Positions 20,784 through 33,087 of a DNA stretch of 64,000 bases are shown in pieces. Every line of letters begins with the position of its first letter. Position 1 is the first letter of the stretch. Below the pieces are notes generated by a model. It was not told the DNA's origin. It saw nothing but the letters and a program-made list of their open reading frames with translations, and did no database searches. The stretch is from NCBI GenBank assembly GCA_038503065.1, contig JBCAMK010000004.1, forward strand, positions 2,183,001 to 2,247,000. The letters are read 5' to 3'. A program made the position numbers and the translations under genes. The stretch comes from Paragyromitra xinjiangensis. Taxonomy: Eukaryota; Ascomycota; Pezizomycetes; Pezizales; Discinaceae.

Positions 20784-23689
20784 ACTTTACCACTCTTCCC
20801 ATCCTCTTTTTATATCAATTCCTTCGGTTCCTCGCAAGAATATCAACTAACCGCAACCACCAAGAAGATGATGCCACTAAGTATTAGGTCTGGGTCCATT
20901 AAGGTGGTGGAAGAAAAGACTGACTTTTTCTCTGTGTAGAATCTAGCCCTCCCATCGTTTGCTCGCTATTTAGCGATGAGTTTCTCCATCTCATGCCGAA
21001 GCACCCCTCCTTTTACCGTCTTTATACTTAGGCTAAGCTTGCTAACAGTATACAGACAGTCTCTTTATGTCTACAGATCTCTTTTTGTTGCAATAAAATC
21101 ATCAGGGCTACGCAGACAGACAATCACAAACACCGTGCTAACAACAGGTCTACAATCGTAGCGGGCCTAAGCTAACTGTGCCTACTACAGTAAATAAAAC
21201 GCTCTACAGTACCTTTTGAAGGTGCTGGACCTCCGGCACTGTGGTTTTGTAAACCGTTGCTGGCTTTGAAGCGATTTTTAGAGATAAGTAAGGTTAGTCC
21301 TCCCATGGCTGAATGATGCTCCGTATAAATTGCTTTGGGGTCAGTATGTCTGGTCTGCTACTAACCACAGTGCTGGTATGGGTTGGGTTGGCATAACGGC
21401 TTCCGAGGGGAAACCATCGGCGGCGTTCTGCGGGGAGGGCAGGAGCCAATGTACGGTTCAAACCGAGGGGTTGCGTATGCGTTTGCTGCCCGGGGGGATA
21501 TATGGTACGTAGTCTTCCTTCTCTATCTTTCCTGTGATGTTAGCATGCGTGGTTGTGATTGTCTTGACGTGTTTGTCCAATGGTAATTATAAGGTAAGGT
21601 GAGTTCCTCTGATCGTGAGTATTATTGTTGTTGATGTTCTCCTTCACTCTCCTTTCTCCCCCTGTTTTCACGCATTCTTAAATTATTTACGCGGTCGAAT
21701 TTCTTTGTTTTTCTTACTATTTCTCGGTGGTGGTGGAGGCTGGGGATCTACTTAGTTATGCTTTTTTTGTTCACTAGTTTTCAAACTCTTATCTATTCAC
21801 CTCTCTATTCTGCTTAACTGGCGATCTGCTTCTATCGTGACTATATAATACAATGTATTATTCATTGGTTACGCCATAACTTTAGTTGCATGCGACATTC
21901 TTGTACCTTAGAAAAAATAAAAATATGACATAATATCATTATTGAACAAAAAAATTGTCATTCTATTGGGCAAAAATATTCATGTATCAGTTTCTGAGCC
22001 TCCAGTTGATAATTTCAATTGGCTGGGTTGCCGCACCGTTGTCGGGAGCTCAGCACCATGTATGTCACAAAATTTAGGATCCGCGAGCTACTTTCTGGTA
22101 TATTTAGCCCAGATAACTCAGAGGATATTTCAAGATCAGAAAAACACTTCACTGGCAGGCTATCTGAATAGTAATCGTTAGTTGCTTGTTTACTGTGGAT
22201 ATCCCCGAAGCATGTCTACTTCACCAGTCTTTAAAGGCGAAGATATTAAGGTCTTTTTTAACGCCCCCCCCCCGGCTTAGGATAGGCCCAGAACTTTGGA
22301 CATGCACATTGTTGCGGCGTTCCAAGGAAGAACCAGCGTATCACTTTTTCTTGTGATATTAGCCCTTGGGTTTGATATGCCCACTCACACTTGATACAAG
22401 ATACTTTATTTACTCCTAGACTACATGTATGTTACCAACACCTATAGCAACCGTGTATGCCGCTCCTCAGTTTCCCAAATAAAGAACTTCTCCTCTTCGC
22501 TGAGAAAGGCCAAGACCCCGAAAGGGTCATACTTCCTCCTTCGAACAGATAGCTGCCTAGAAAAGAACCACATTGGAGAAAAGGACACGCGTGAGGACAC
22601 CACAGAAACCTTGATCCATACCCAGCATGGATTAACCTTATTCTCCAAAGACCCATGTCATAAAATCAACTTATAGCACTATTGGCTGGGAACGTAAAGT
22701 GCTTAGAGATGGTTTTCGGTTACGGGTTCTAGCTGCAAGTTAACCCTGGAAAACACTGTAACCCGGTTGAAGCATAGGGTAGGATAGTTTTACCATCCAT
22801 GAATTATGATATGCCGAGCTGGACAACTCCCTGCTCGATAGAGGAGGCTAGAGTCTTGCTGAGCCCTGGCCGTTCCCAGCTGGAAAGAAGAAGAGTTCAT
22901 GTGGGAAACTGAGCGGTGACACATCTGGTCACGGCAGACGTTCGTAACGTAGCTGGGGAAAGGAGATGGGAAGGACCCCGACGATGCATGGCAGGGAAGA
23001 GGAGGGAAGGAGAGGGAAGGGGAGGGGATTATAGCTTTATCTAGTGGCTCGGAGGCAGAATCAACCGACGTATCCGTGACTCGTCTTGAATAATCTTAGT
23101 TTGTAGAAGACTTAAAGTGGGGTATCTAGCCCTTGGTAAGCTATAGCTAGACCTTGGTGACAGAGCTATCGGCTAGTAATGACGTGGAAACTCGTTAGTA
23201 CCGTACTCGCTAGCCACATCAATATTCATTTTGAATTCTCCCAAGTTTCCCGACCAAACCCTTGCTTTCGGTTCAACTTAGAAAGATATATCGTCACATT
23301 TTGTCAAAGTAATGGGCGTGTGGGGAGGGAAAGCTTGACTACCTCTAGGTTGACGATACACCCGGTATCTATATGCTGCCTTCGTACCCGTAGAGGTTCC
23401 TTTACTTTACCTATTCTGAGGCATCTTCTGACCCCCGCTTGAGACTGCTAAGTGATCCATAGACCAAGCCATAGAACCTGTACCAGCTAGGAAGCTTTTC
23501 CAACAATTTTGTATGGTTTAATGCGAGTGACATTTTGTGATTATCCTGAACCGAAATATCACCTCTAGGGAGAATCATGGACGGATTCGGATATATAATT
23601 TGCTGTACTAATTATACGGAGGTTGTAGTTTCGGTCACCAATTAAATATTGAGCTCACTACAACTTCCCCCACATCTGTATGACATCAG

Positions 23690-23710
23690 ATCCTTATCGG
23701 CGATAAGGAT
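23690..23710. promoter_or_regulatory. Palindromic pair of GATA-factor sites upstream of the GFA-domain gene
   Basis: A perfect 10-base inverted repeat around one central base reads ATCCTTATCG-G-CGATAAGGAT. Each arm holds a GATAAG core. It lies 110 bases before the ATG of the gene at 23820. Fungal GATA factors (nitrogen, iron-uptake or light regulators) bind such cores, and closely paired sites are preferred. Regulation by one of them is inferred, not shown. Confidence 0.45.
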
Positions 23711-23819
23711 TTCACACTCCTATTCCCGATTGACAACGAAGTTCAATTCTATCTTTACGGAACCCCAAAATCGAAGGACATAACCAAATAAAAGTCCATC
23801 ATCTCGAGAAATAACTACT

Positions 23820-24656
23820 ATGCCAGTGTAATTACCCCTCTTCCCTCTAACGCTCGACTCATACCTACACTAATCTTCTCCAATAGCACACTCAACGGCT
23901 CCTGTCATTGCGGTACCGTTCGCTTCACCGTCGAAAGTAGCACTCCTGTACCCTACCAACTCTGTGCATGCTCTATCTGCCGCAAAGTTGCAGGCTACAA
24001 TGGATCTGTAAATCTCGGCGCTTGGTTTGAGACGTTGAAGATTTCCCAAGGAGAAGATGCAATCAGGTAGCTAGGCATAAACTTGCGTTAGATGAATGGC
24101 GCTTCAATTTTGTGAGAGGCGCGCGCTGATCATTATGATGGATTTTTAGCAAATACACAGCTGTTATGAACCGTGATACTCCCGAAGAGAAACTTGCGGG
24201 CAGCGAGCGAAGCTTCTGCTCTAAGTGCTCTACCATGCTTTGGGTGAGCTTTCCCTCATTTACACGGTTAACTTCAGGGCTAACATATCTCTAGCTCTGG
24301 GATAAACAATGGTATATTCTCCAAGCGTAGCACTACAATATATTTTGGCTAAACTGGGCTACAGGCCAGAATTATGTCATCCATTTGCACCTGCGATCGA
24401 TTCACCGTTGAAGGAGCCTGTGGAGATGGTTTGTGTCAAGAATAACAGCAAGCCTGACTACGTACGGAATTGATCTTGACCTATATTCGTTACAGGAAGC
24501 TAAAGACTGGGATTAATCCGTTTTCTATAGGTTCGTTGGCCTGAAGGCAAGAAGCAGATCTATGAGGATTATGGGATCTATTCACTTGAAGAGTGGCATA
24601 AAAAGAATGGTATGTTTGATCCTTCCGAAGTAGATTTTAGGTTTTGGAGGATCTGA
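23820..24656 (+). CDS. GFA/CENP-V-domain protein (glutathione-dependent formaldehyde-activating-like)
   Basis: Six exons: 23820..23827, 23887..24066, 24150..24243, 24295..24311, 24365..24428 and 24531..24656. Together they give 162 residues, all phases consistent. The first exon is only 8 bases (MPV). Zinc ligands of the GFA fold are visible in NGSCHCGTVRF (C9, C11), CACSICRKVAGYNGSVN and FCSKCSTMLW. The late WPEGKKQIYEDYGIYSLEEWHKKNG matches the end of fungal family members. The family includes GFA, which speeds glutathione-formaldehyde adduct formation, but most fungal paralogues have no known substrate. The very small exons 1 and 4 (17 bases) make it easy to miss in automatic annotation. 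Confidence 0.83.
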
Positions 24657-25182
24657 GAAGCTGATCTTTGACCGGATTTTAGGCGAGTGGGTTGAATAGG
24701 TAAACTGTATTTTGATAGCTTTGGGTGGCTGTTGGGCGAGTGGATATCTGTGAGATAGTTCATCTAGGAGTGGGTTTTAAGCACGGTACTGAAATCAAGG
24801 TGGGGGCTCTAGTGTGAAGCTTTGATATTTCCACCAATTTAGGCTTATGGGTTGGACACTGGTGCCTCTTCCTAGCTTAAACCCTAATACAATTATCCAT
24901 CGATTTTTTTCCCTACTTATTGATATAAAAGAAGATGCCAGATATTGAGACCCAGGGTTTTCTCCGAACCTTGAAGGCCCATCTCGTTGGAGCTGCTTTA
25001 TTCGGATGTCTAGATCTTCGGGTATTGGTGACACATGCTACCTGCATCCTTCCTTTAAACATCCTCCCTTAATATTTGTACATGAATTCTCTATATACAT
25101 GAGCCCAACTCGCACGAATGTCAGAATACACAGCGCGACTCACCACGCCAAACTCTACCGCTACCAGACTTCACCAGAAATC
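24657..25182. other. Convergent intergenic gap, GFA gene and MHR1
   Basis: 3' flanks of two convergent genes. No further feature seen. Confidence 0.5.
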
Positions 25183-25859
25183 TCAAGCTGTCACAGTCTC
25201 CGATGTATCGAACGTCATTGGTACCTTTGCCAGTGGCACTGTATATCTCACAGCCCGTTCCGCAGGGTGGTGCGATACGAACTCCGGCCAACTCTTCGCG
25301 TACTGGGCGTCATACACATCATGCCATCTCACAATCACCTCATCCTTCCCCACTGCCGGCGACGGATTCTTTGTTTCTTTCGTTTCCTCGGCTTTTCTGT
25401 TCGCCTGGGCTATTTCCCACTCCAATGACGCTGCTAGGTCTGCAATCGAGTTCGCCTTTTGGTCCATAAGTTTGTATTTCTTCTCCTTCTTCGTTAATCC
25501 CTGAACCAGCTCCTTCGGATATGCTGTTTCGTGAAGCTTTCGAAACTCGCGCAGTTTCCTGAAAGTCTTGAGACCAATCGCAGTGAATGGGAATTGAACG
25601 GACGCCATGGGTGTCCAGACATCTTTGCGGAGAGCGCGAGGGACGGACTTTTTCCCAACGAAGGTGAGTTGTTTTAAGGCCCGGTTATTCTAGAGCAATT
25701 CAATCAGCAATTTTTCTCTGGGGTTGCGTACGGGGAGTAGAGGCGAACCTTTAACGATCTTGTTAACGAGTAGATGACTTGTTTTGTCTGGATATTGTTG
25801 TAGATGAAGATGTTCTTGCCGAGATTGGCGACTATAGGGTGGACGGGTTTTGTCGCCAT
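25183..25859 (-). CDS. MHR1: Mitochondrial large-subunit ribosomal protein mL67 / MHR1
   Basis: Two exons on the minus strand, 25859..25749 and 25689..25183, give 205 residues. The pattern KNIFIYNNIQTKQVIYSLTRSL, then LKQLTFVGKKSVPRALRKDVWTPM, is the core of the Mhr1 family. In budding yeast Mhr1 is both a mitoribosomal protein (mL67) and a mediator of mitochondrial DNA recombination. In filamentous fungi it is mainly known as mL67. The later part is Lys-rich (TKKEKKYKLMDQKAN) and carries EVIVRWHDVYDAQYAKSWPEFV. The intron 25748..25690 is in phase 0. The start is set by the N-terminal MATKPVHPIVANLGKN. Confidence 0.85.
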
Positions 25860-27262
25860 TGCTGCAGGTTATGGAGGGCCTTTTCCTACTCCTTGCCTGC
25901 TTGAATTGGGAGAGTGGGGTGAAATACCGGTGGTGAGGTTTGGTGCTTGGTGGGTCTGGTTTTCGCGGGGGTTTCCGTGAAGATTCGTTGTTGAGGCTGA
26001 GGCTTGTTAGTCAGCGTGGCTTGATCAGACCTGAGTGGCGTAAACGAGTGACTCCCTATGAGCTGAAACCTCAGCGCATGGAGCTCTCAATACCGACGTG
26101 TGTACTCCCAAAATATCTAACTCTGCCCATAGCTTATGCAAAAGAAGAGTCCCTCAATGGCTAGGTACGTGTAGCTCAGATTTTTCCTGCTACGTTCAGC
26201 GTTATTTTAGGCCTAGTTCGGGGCATAGCTAGGTCGTATCTGGAGAGTATACGCGATAATAGTTACATACTAGCGATATAATCGTGAGAGCAATGAAAGC
26301 TCGTAAAATCATCTAATTGTCGGAGTTTCTGAACTTTAACGTTTGAAACAGTATTTTTATTTTTATAATGTTTACTTCTAGATCTGCTTTTGCTTCATTA
26401 GCTTTGTTTTAGTTTGTGCGTAGTATATAATGTTTCTCTACTTTTCAAAATTGTTGCAGCAAAGGTACTTGAGAGTAACCTTAGAGATTTTTTGCTGATT
26501 TAGACAAATATACGCAAAATCTTAGCTATAATACTTGAAGTAGAATTATGCATGCTTAGCATGGCGGGGGATTGACTTCGTTGGCCATAAACTTGATCAT
26601 GATTATATGTTAAGACTATCCTTCTAGGTATGACTACTCCTGAAAGCTCGAGCCAAATAGCGTTTTCCAGTTTCTTTTACTTAAAACCCTTCTGTAGAAT
26701 GAATGAGGGTGTCTCATACTCAAAAACAGTCGCGTTTACAGAAGCAATAAGGGTATATATCTTACTACTCTTATCTTCGCCTAGCAGATTTTTTATTATC
26801 ATATAAAAACAGGTATGGTAGGCACCAAGAAGCTGTGTAAACTATTTCTATGATCTGACAAGGTAACACGTCAAATACGTAGTAGTACTGTTTCTGGGAT
26901 TCTCACATATTGATAAGATAGTATCATTTGATACGATTTTGGCTACCAGAGTTATTCTTAGATCTACTAAGTCCCAACTTCACACAATAGGGTTGTGCGT
27001 TAGGGAAACATAAGAGGATCCTGTATATACTTTACTATCCCTGGGTGACAAAGCCAAGCTAGACTATATTGAGAGTTAGCTGGATTATCGAGTATTGCAG
27101 TCTGTCGGCCCTAACTATAGATGATTTTGAGGGGGTAGCTTTATGGTAATCTCGGCCGGGCCCTAGCCGAAACATATAAATTTTATACGTTGTGTATACT
27201 GACACATCCCTTACGTCGCTGGTACCTGGATTCTATCAACATTTATCTGAGTAGAAGGATCC
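25860..27262. other. AT-rich gap upstream of MHR1
   Basis: No coding pattern beyond short frames (25940..26164). Base use is AT-rich from about 26,200 onward. Nothing resembles a tRNA or a transposon end. Confidence 0.45.
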
Positions 27263-27599
27263 TCACCGCCGAGCCCTCAGTTTACTCACATACTCCTCGG
27301 GAATGCGCAGCACAGTTCTAAGTGGTTCGATCTGCACAGCCCCGTCATACGGGTCGATCACCGCTCGGCATCCCCGAAAGTTAGCAGTTTTACCAACGTA
27401 AGTATAATCAACTCCCACAGCCAGTAGAAGATCTTGAATCCTATTAGAAAATTAACTTCTTTTGATATTGATACTGAGATCGCGAGGCCCAGGACATGAG
27501 TCAATACGAGCTTTATCAAAATAGCGCTTGTACTACAATGAATGGAACCTCAAGGAACCCTTCAAAAAATGATACCGAAACTAGAAACAGGTAATCCAT
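27263..27599 (-). CDS. Cryptic three-exon reading frame, unknown function (possible gene remnant)
   Basis: I do not recognise this protein. Read on the minus strand, 27599..27576, 27532..27475 and 27432..27263 join through two GT-AG introns with matching phases into 83 residues ending at TGA. The long last exon (about 57 codons) has protein-like composition: AVGVDYTYVGKTANFRGC and VIDPYDGAVQIEPLRTVL. In-frame codons also run about 18 residues upstream of the chosen ATG (VVTTIQGGQHT...), ending at a TGA. It could therefore be a small gene or the 3' end of a larger, decayed one. The second intron is short (42 bases). There is no signal peptide or known motif. Confidence 0.4.
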
Positions 27600-30082
27600 A
27601 GTGTGCTGTCCACCTTGGATTGTGGTTACAACATTAATCGACACAGCCCGAGCCGATCATTGCATGGCGAGCCCTGTAACACGTTTATTCTTACATGCAG
27701 TATCGCCACTCGCGCGGTATTATCTTCGATTCTCGCAAATTTACCTATTTTTATACTTCATCAGCGTTTAGTGAGTTTTTGATTAATATAGTTTGCTGTG
27801 TTGAGTAACATGTAGCATTGGATACCATCTGTTGGCCGGTTGAGGCTCATATTTCGGGGGAGTGTTAGATTAAAGGACCTTAACCATTTAACTTAGGTCT
27901 TGAGATTTCTCTTGAAGCTGGATGACGTTTTCCATTTTCATGAGCAAGATATCACACTCTTACAGGCACTCTAGAAAATAAACTGAGCCTTTCGTGGTCT
28001 CGATGTTGACAAGTTTCAATATGAGAAGGGTGGAGTACTAGATCTTTTTAAAAAAGTGACGTCTAGAAACAACCGTTCCCCATCTAGAGGAAGAAGCAAG
28101 TATTCATTTTCCTAGGTCTTTTTACTTCGTTAACTTCTATGTTAGACACTCCTTGTGGGCATTATTCTCCCATCTCTCGTTTTCCACAGCAGGATATCGA
28201 TCGGCGATAGTCTCGATTTCAAGCCTTTTGGGAAATCACTGTTTTTTTGGTAGTTGGCGTAAGTGTAGGGAGAATCTAGGTTCTAAACACCAAATATTGA
28301 AGGAAATCTAGGCGACTAGGTCCGGAACGTTAATGTGAGCACGAGGCTACTATAGATCAGCAGCGCTAAAAGCAGAAGATAGATAAATGTTAATTGGTTA
28401 TTTGATAGCACTATTTAATTTCTCGTATCTTGTATCACCACGTTTTCTACATGTAGTCAGCGCTAAAGCTACCTGCGCAGAACCGGGCATCTGGACCTGG
28501 CACTCAGAAAGTACAAAATGCGACTGACATTCATATAGACTACTATTGAAGCAAAGTGCCATTTTAGCTTCTCTCCAGCGCCTTAGCTTACAGCAGATAA
28601 TGGAACTGAGAACATAAATCTGCCAAGATATCCCCGGGTGCCTTGATCTCTCTAATGCATTTGTTCGATATTGCTCAATACTCAAAAGTACTTGTATTCG
28701 CCCATAAAGTGTAGTCCGTTGACAATGGGGCGCTCAGGCCTCTATTCGTACGGATTCATTACACGTGGGCAAGTCAGCCCCTTTCTCGAGACCTGCAGTT
28801 CGTTTGGAGATCTACACGTTGATCCCTAGTACCATAGTCCCGTCTACGCAATACCATTACGGAGGTGTCTCCGCTTTAGAACGAGATTGCACTTTAATTA
28901 AGGTTGAAGGGGATGTGCAGCCTAGGATAAAGGCGACCCCGCGATTCGTTCTGCAAAAGAAGCTATACCACTATCTCGCCGTCATAGTCGTACATGCGGC
29001 GGTTCACGCTGTTACACATATTGATCCGCGGCCATACCATGCTTATTGTGGTATCTTCTAGGATTAACGGGTTTTTTTATACACATTGGGAATATGGCAA
29101 TACTGTCGGGTATCCCTGCATTTTACGTAACACAAAGCTGTCAAACCAACCCTGTAAGGTAAAATTAACGACATGGAATGGATTTAGATGTTCCTAGTGG
29201 TGAGTATGCCTATAGCCCATCAAAGCAGAATGATAGGCTGGTAGTGAAACAGTACTCCTTAAATGCCGGTAATTCTGGCAGCATCTATTCTACTCTGCTG
29301 GTCAGCCGACAAAGATCTACAAACTTTGTGGAACTATATTATCCTTCCCAGGGTACTCGAGCTCCACTCCCTTAGAATCCTGTGTTCTTCGTTCACTTGT
29401 TAAGTGTTTCCCTTAAGCTTGGCATAAGTTATTAGTGCTTGCGAGAATCCTAGAGTAAAAACTCAGTAGTTATTATATTAGTACTCTAAGTATTCGCAGC
29501 AAACCCCAGATATAATGTATACACCAGTCCTCAAATGATTTCTGTTAGGGTAATAGATGTACTTACATTTATTGAGCTTGAGTTGATGCGAAGTCGGCGA
29601 CACCGACACAAGATCCCTGAAATACGAGCTAGTACAGGCATTATACTATATCAGGACGAATAGTGTAGATACTAGAAACACTAAATACGCAATTAAACTT
29701 GAGCGAATACAAGTCGTATGACGACAGTGGCATATCTCCCAATTAATACAGCCTTTAGCATGCAAAGGGAAATACGAGGTCGATCGAGAACCAGTATTCA
29801 ACCACCGGAGGACAAGGTTGATCATGATTGATTGCTTGTATCTAATCTCAAGTTTGAGGAAAGTGTGATTTCTATCAAAATCAAGAGTCTAATAACGCTT
29901 CTGCAGATATAAAAGCCCCTCAGTATCCACAGTATCTTCCTTTCTTCAGCTCACAGCTCCCAAAACTCGTAATCTCAAGCTTTCAGAGCTACTTCGAGTA
30001 CCTATCCTCCCTATCTCAATACTACTTCCTACAATTCCCTTCCTCACGACGTAAAACTCCTTAAGCACTTATCATCTTCAGA
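27600..30082. other. 2.5-kb gap before the small secreted protein gene
   Basis: AT-rich, with only short frames of low protein likeness (28398..28685 -, 28765..29061 +, 29178..29375 +). The last 180 bases form the promoter of the gene at 30083. Confidence 0.45.
29908..29915 (+). promoter_or_regulatory. TATA box of the small secreted protein gene
   Basis: TATAAAAG, 168 bases before the ATG, followed by a CT-rich leader. The spacing would give a 5' leader of about 135 bases. Confidence 0.5.
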
Positions 30083-30433
30083 ATGCTCTCCCCGAGATCC
30101 CTTCTCCTTACCGCTATCGCCGTTTTCAGCACCCCAGCTCTCTCTTGGGAATTTACCGGTTGGGCCGACGATAGCTATGGCGGTGACCTAGTCATCGACC
30201 GCTCCGGAAACGGACTTGTAAACAACGCTTGCTACGACATCATCAAGAACGACAACCGCATGTCCTCGTTCAAGTGGTACAGAGGCACCAATCTAGGCTG
30301 CTCTATGTCATTGTGGCAATACCATGGGTGCACGGGAGAAAAGCTGGCCAGCTCGACAGGCAATTGGAACGTACCTTCAATTTCGGACGCCAACAACGAT
30401 CGTATCTCGTCGCTTTGGGTCGACTGCATTTAA
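30083..30433 (+). CDS. Small secreted cysteine-containing protein, unknown function
   Basis: Single exon, 116 residues. A signal peptide (MLSPRSLLLTAIAVFSTPALS) is followed by about 95 mature residues with four Cys (50, 73, 83, 115), enough for two disulphides. The mature part is rich in Trp, Tyr, Asn and Ser, with an alternating pattern (SSFKWYRGTNLGCSMSLWQYHGC) that suggests beta-strands. Size, Cys content and a strong TATA promoter fit the broad class of small secreted fungal proteins, which includes effectors and antimicrobial proteins. No specific family is recognised. Confidence 0.75.
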   Translation: MLSPRSLLLTAIAVFSTPALSWEFTGWADDSYGGDLVIDRSGNGLVNNACYDIIKNDNRMSSFKWYRGTNLGCSMSLWQYHGCTGEKLASSTGNWNVPSISDANNDRISSLWVDCI

Positions 30434-31382
30434 TCGGATCCTTCGATCATTTAAGTGGGCGATCGTGGGAGCGGAGGTTTGCTAGTAGTTGAGATGGGTA
30501 GAATGGGATATCAATTGTTATGAAGGCTTTCTTTTGTTGATTCCAGGCGCTCGCCGTCTTTTTGCTCTTTCGTTTGTTACTAAGAAGAAAATGAGAGGGG
30601 AGTGGCACTTATCCTAGTGGACATTTTCTTTGTTGAATGAAAAGTTGGTGCCCTCAATAAACGTTTCTAGAAAGCCCAAATCTTTGTTCCTTTGGTAAAA
30701 CTGGTGCACAGACCGACCCCCCCAAGCATAAATCTTGGCTCGAACTAGCTCTCATACAAAGCCATCAATGAAAGAAAAGCGAAACCGAACATGACCTGGT
30801 TGTTTACCATAACCCTGTGGGATAGTTTGTCATAAATGGTATCATTTTGCCAATTAGTTCAGCCTAAAATCTTAATAACCCATAATATATCTACTACTAC
30901 TGAGGCCAATGTGCACATTCAAATTAAGCTACATCTGTCTACATCGCCTAATCAAGTGACGTGAGATGATCAGAAACGGAGAAAAGAAAGATAAAAATTT
31001 AATGTAGCCAGAGTTCGATACATCACCTTCAAGCAAAATATCTACAGATAAGTTCCCCCTGCATCATATCATATCGCAAACGAAAAATCCACGCATCAAA
31101 GTCTTCTCGGAACATTGGTAAAAGGAAAGATCGAAAATATCCAGGCATTGAACAAAAAAGTTGAAAAACTTTTGTATGTTTCCTTTTTCCTCTTACACTA
31201 AGCACACACACCTTGTACTCCCCAACTTTACTTTTAGACATCAATTCCATTTCCACCATACCCATCCATATATCGTCATACGTAAAAGGAATCAGAAAAG
31301 GAAGAAACCCCCGAAATACCCCCAAAATGGAAGAGAACAGGAAGAACAAAGAAAGAAAGAAACCTCCCATTCTAATATCACT
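30434..31382. other. Intergenic gap, convergent
   Basis: 3' flanks of the secreted protein gene and of eIF2-gamma. The frames at 31029..31370 and 31161..31472 are low-complexity, antisense to each other and not credible genes. Confidence 0.5.
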
Positions 31383-33087
31383 CTAATCTTCGACAGGATC
31401 CAAGCTCGTTCCACTCCTAACAATAGTTGCCCATCCAATCAGTCTCCAATGTTTCTCAATTCTCCTACTTAGCGCAATCTTCTCTCCGTCTTTTGTACAA
31501 GCAGGAGAGGTCAACTGCAGCTTCGCAACATCTGCCTTGACGGCGATAACCTTCGCGCCAGTAGCAGTAGACCCGATGTTGACCATGAGCACCTCGTTTT
31601 TGGTCAATTTCGCGACCTTAGCTTGTTTGCCATCTGCAGTCTTGACACCAAGGAGACGGCGCAGCAAGAAGTAATTGACTTCGAGGTCACAGTAGATTGA
31701 GGGAAGACGGCCCTTGAGACCAAGGACAAACCCAACGAGACGGTCGGCACGGCAAAGGGTAGGGTCGACACGGGTACCAACACCTATGAATTCAGTTAGG
31801 CAAAAGCAAATTGGGAGAGAGGGGCAAATGAAGAAACATACCAATAAGGCCACCAGGAACGGCAAACTTCAGGTCGTTGTTCTCGGCGAATAATGAAACG
31901 ATTCTCGAGAAGATAGGCTTGCACTTGATACCCTCGTCAGTCCTAGTGACGATACCAGGCCTAATCTCGATCTCGTCACCGAGCTTCAGTACACCAGTCA
32001 AGATAGAACCACCAGCAACGCCTCCCTTTAGATCATCGATCTCCGCACCAGGCTTGTTGACATCAAAAGATCTGATGACAATCATGTGGGGGGTGGCGGT
32101 GAAGTCTCTAATGGGGACAGGGATTTTTGTCACAAGTGCCTCGTTGATGGCGTCGATGTTGTATTTCAACTGGGCAGAGATAGGGATAATTGGGGAACCG
32201 TCAGCGACAGTTCCACGAATGAATTTCAGAATGGACATGTAGTGCTCCTCGGCGGAAGCTTCACGCATTAGATCAACCTTATTTTGAAGGATGATAATGT
32301 GGTTTAACTTCATAATTTCGATAGCAGCCAAATGCTCCGAGGTCTGTGGTTGAGGGCAAGATTCGTTTCCGGCAATGAGAAGGAGGGCGGCGTCCATTAC
32401 AGCGGCGCCAGACAACATAGTGCTCATAAGAATGTCGTGCCCTGGGCAATCGACGAAGCTAGTCTAAAGGTTAGCTTATTGCCCCTAAGAATTGACTCGG
32501 GGCAGGGAAACCCACGAAACGTGTCGTAGAAGCTCATATTTCCCACCACATCCTTCACGCTCGCAATCCGGGTCAACTTCTTTGTCGCTCTTGAAACTCC
32601 TGTAGTTGCCCGGTCTGGGGCACTCAGGATTATTGCATTTATAGACCTTAGCATTGGCATATCCAAGCTTGATAGTAATATTCCTCTCCAGCTCATTCTT
32701 AAACCTAACGGTCTGTACACCGGAGATAGCCTTGACAACAGTACTCTTTCCGTGAGCCACATGCCCGATGGTGCCAATATTTATCGTGGCCTGTCGAGAG
32801 ATAATTTCCGGAGACAGCGGAGAGAGGCTGTTAAGGTCGAGAGTTGATGGATCTGGCTGGGGAGGGAGAGGAGGTCTAGGTGCAACTATCTCCTGGATTT
32901 TTCCACTGCTTTTTAGCGCAGGCTTTAGGTCTTTGGTTGGGATTTCGTCGATATCAGAGTCAGATTGAGCATCTAGTCCAGGAGATCCAGGACCAGAGTC
33001 GTTTCCATCATCGGGAAGATCATTTCCGAGCTTGTCGGTGTGTTCGAAGACATCGTTGCCGAGCTTATCGCCATTTGCTTCCTCCAT
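31383..33087 (-). CDS. GCD11: Translation initiation factor eIF2 subunit gamma
   Basis: GTPase core of eIF2, which carries initiator Met-tRNA to the 40S ribosome. Three exons on the minus strand, 33087..32516, 32458..31842 and 31783..31383, give 529 residues. Motifs: G1 GHVAHGKS at about 108-115, the zinc knuckle C151/C156/C175/C180, G3 DCPGHD at 194-199 and NKVD further on. Domain II and III blocks follow ([41 protein letters not shown]). The N-terminus is an acidic extension of about 95 residues before the GTPase domain. Intron 1 falls inside the G3 region ([11 protein letters not shown]) and must use the second AG (32460..32459) to keep the frame. Confidence 0.96.

Larger units (their letters stand above)
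18769..23819. other. 5-kb gene-poor region
   Basis: No protein family is recognisable. A CT-rich, promoter-like stretch with a (CATC)7 repeat lies at 20700..20870 and is followed by two ATGs but only a 23-codon frame. A coding-like patch occurs near 21380..21500, ending in a possible GTACGT donor, without a second exon I can find. Near 20620..20640 there is a 15-base match (inverted) to the retroposon body. A polyC run lies at 22266. Confidence 0.45.

Noticed and set aside
21330..21512. Coding-like patch ending at a GTACGT donor
   Set aside because: Could be an exon, but no matching acceptor or second exon could be found on either side.
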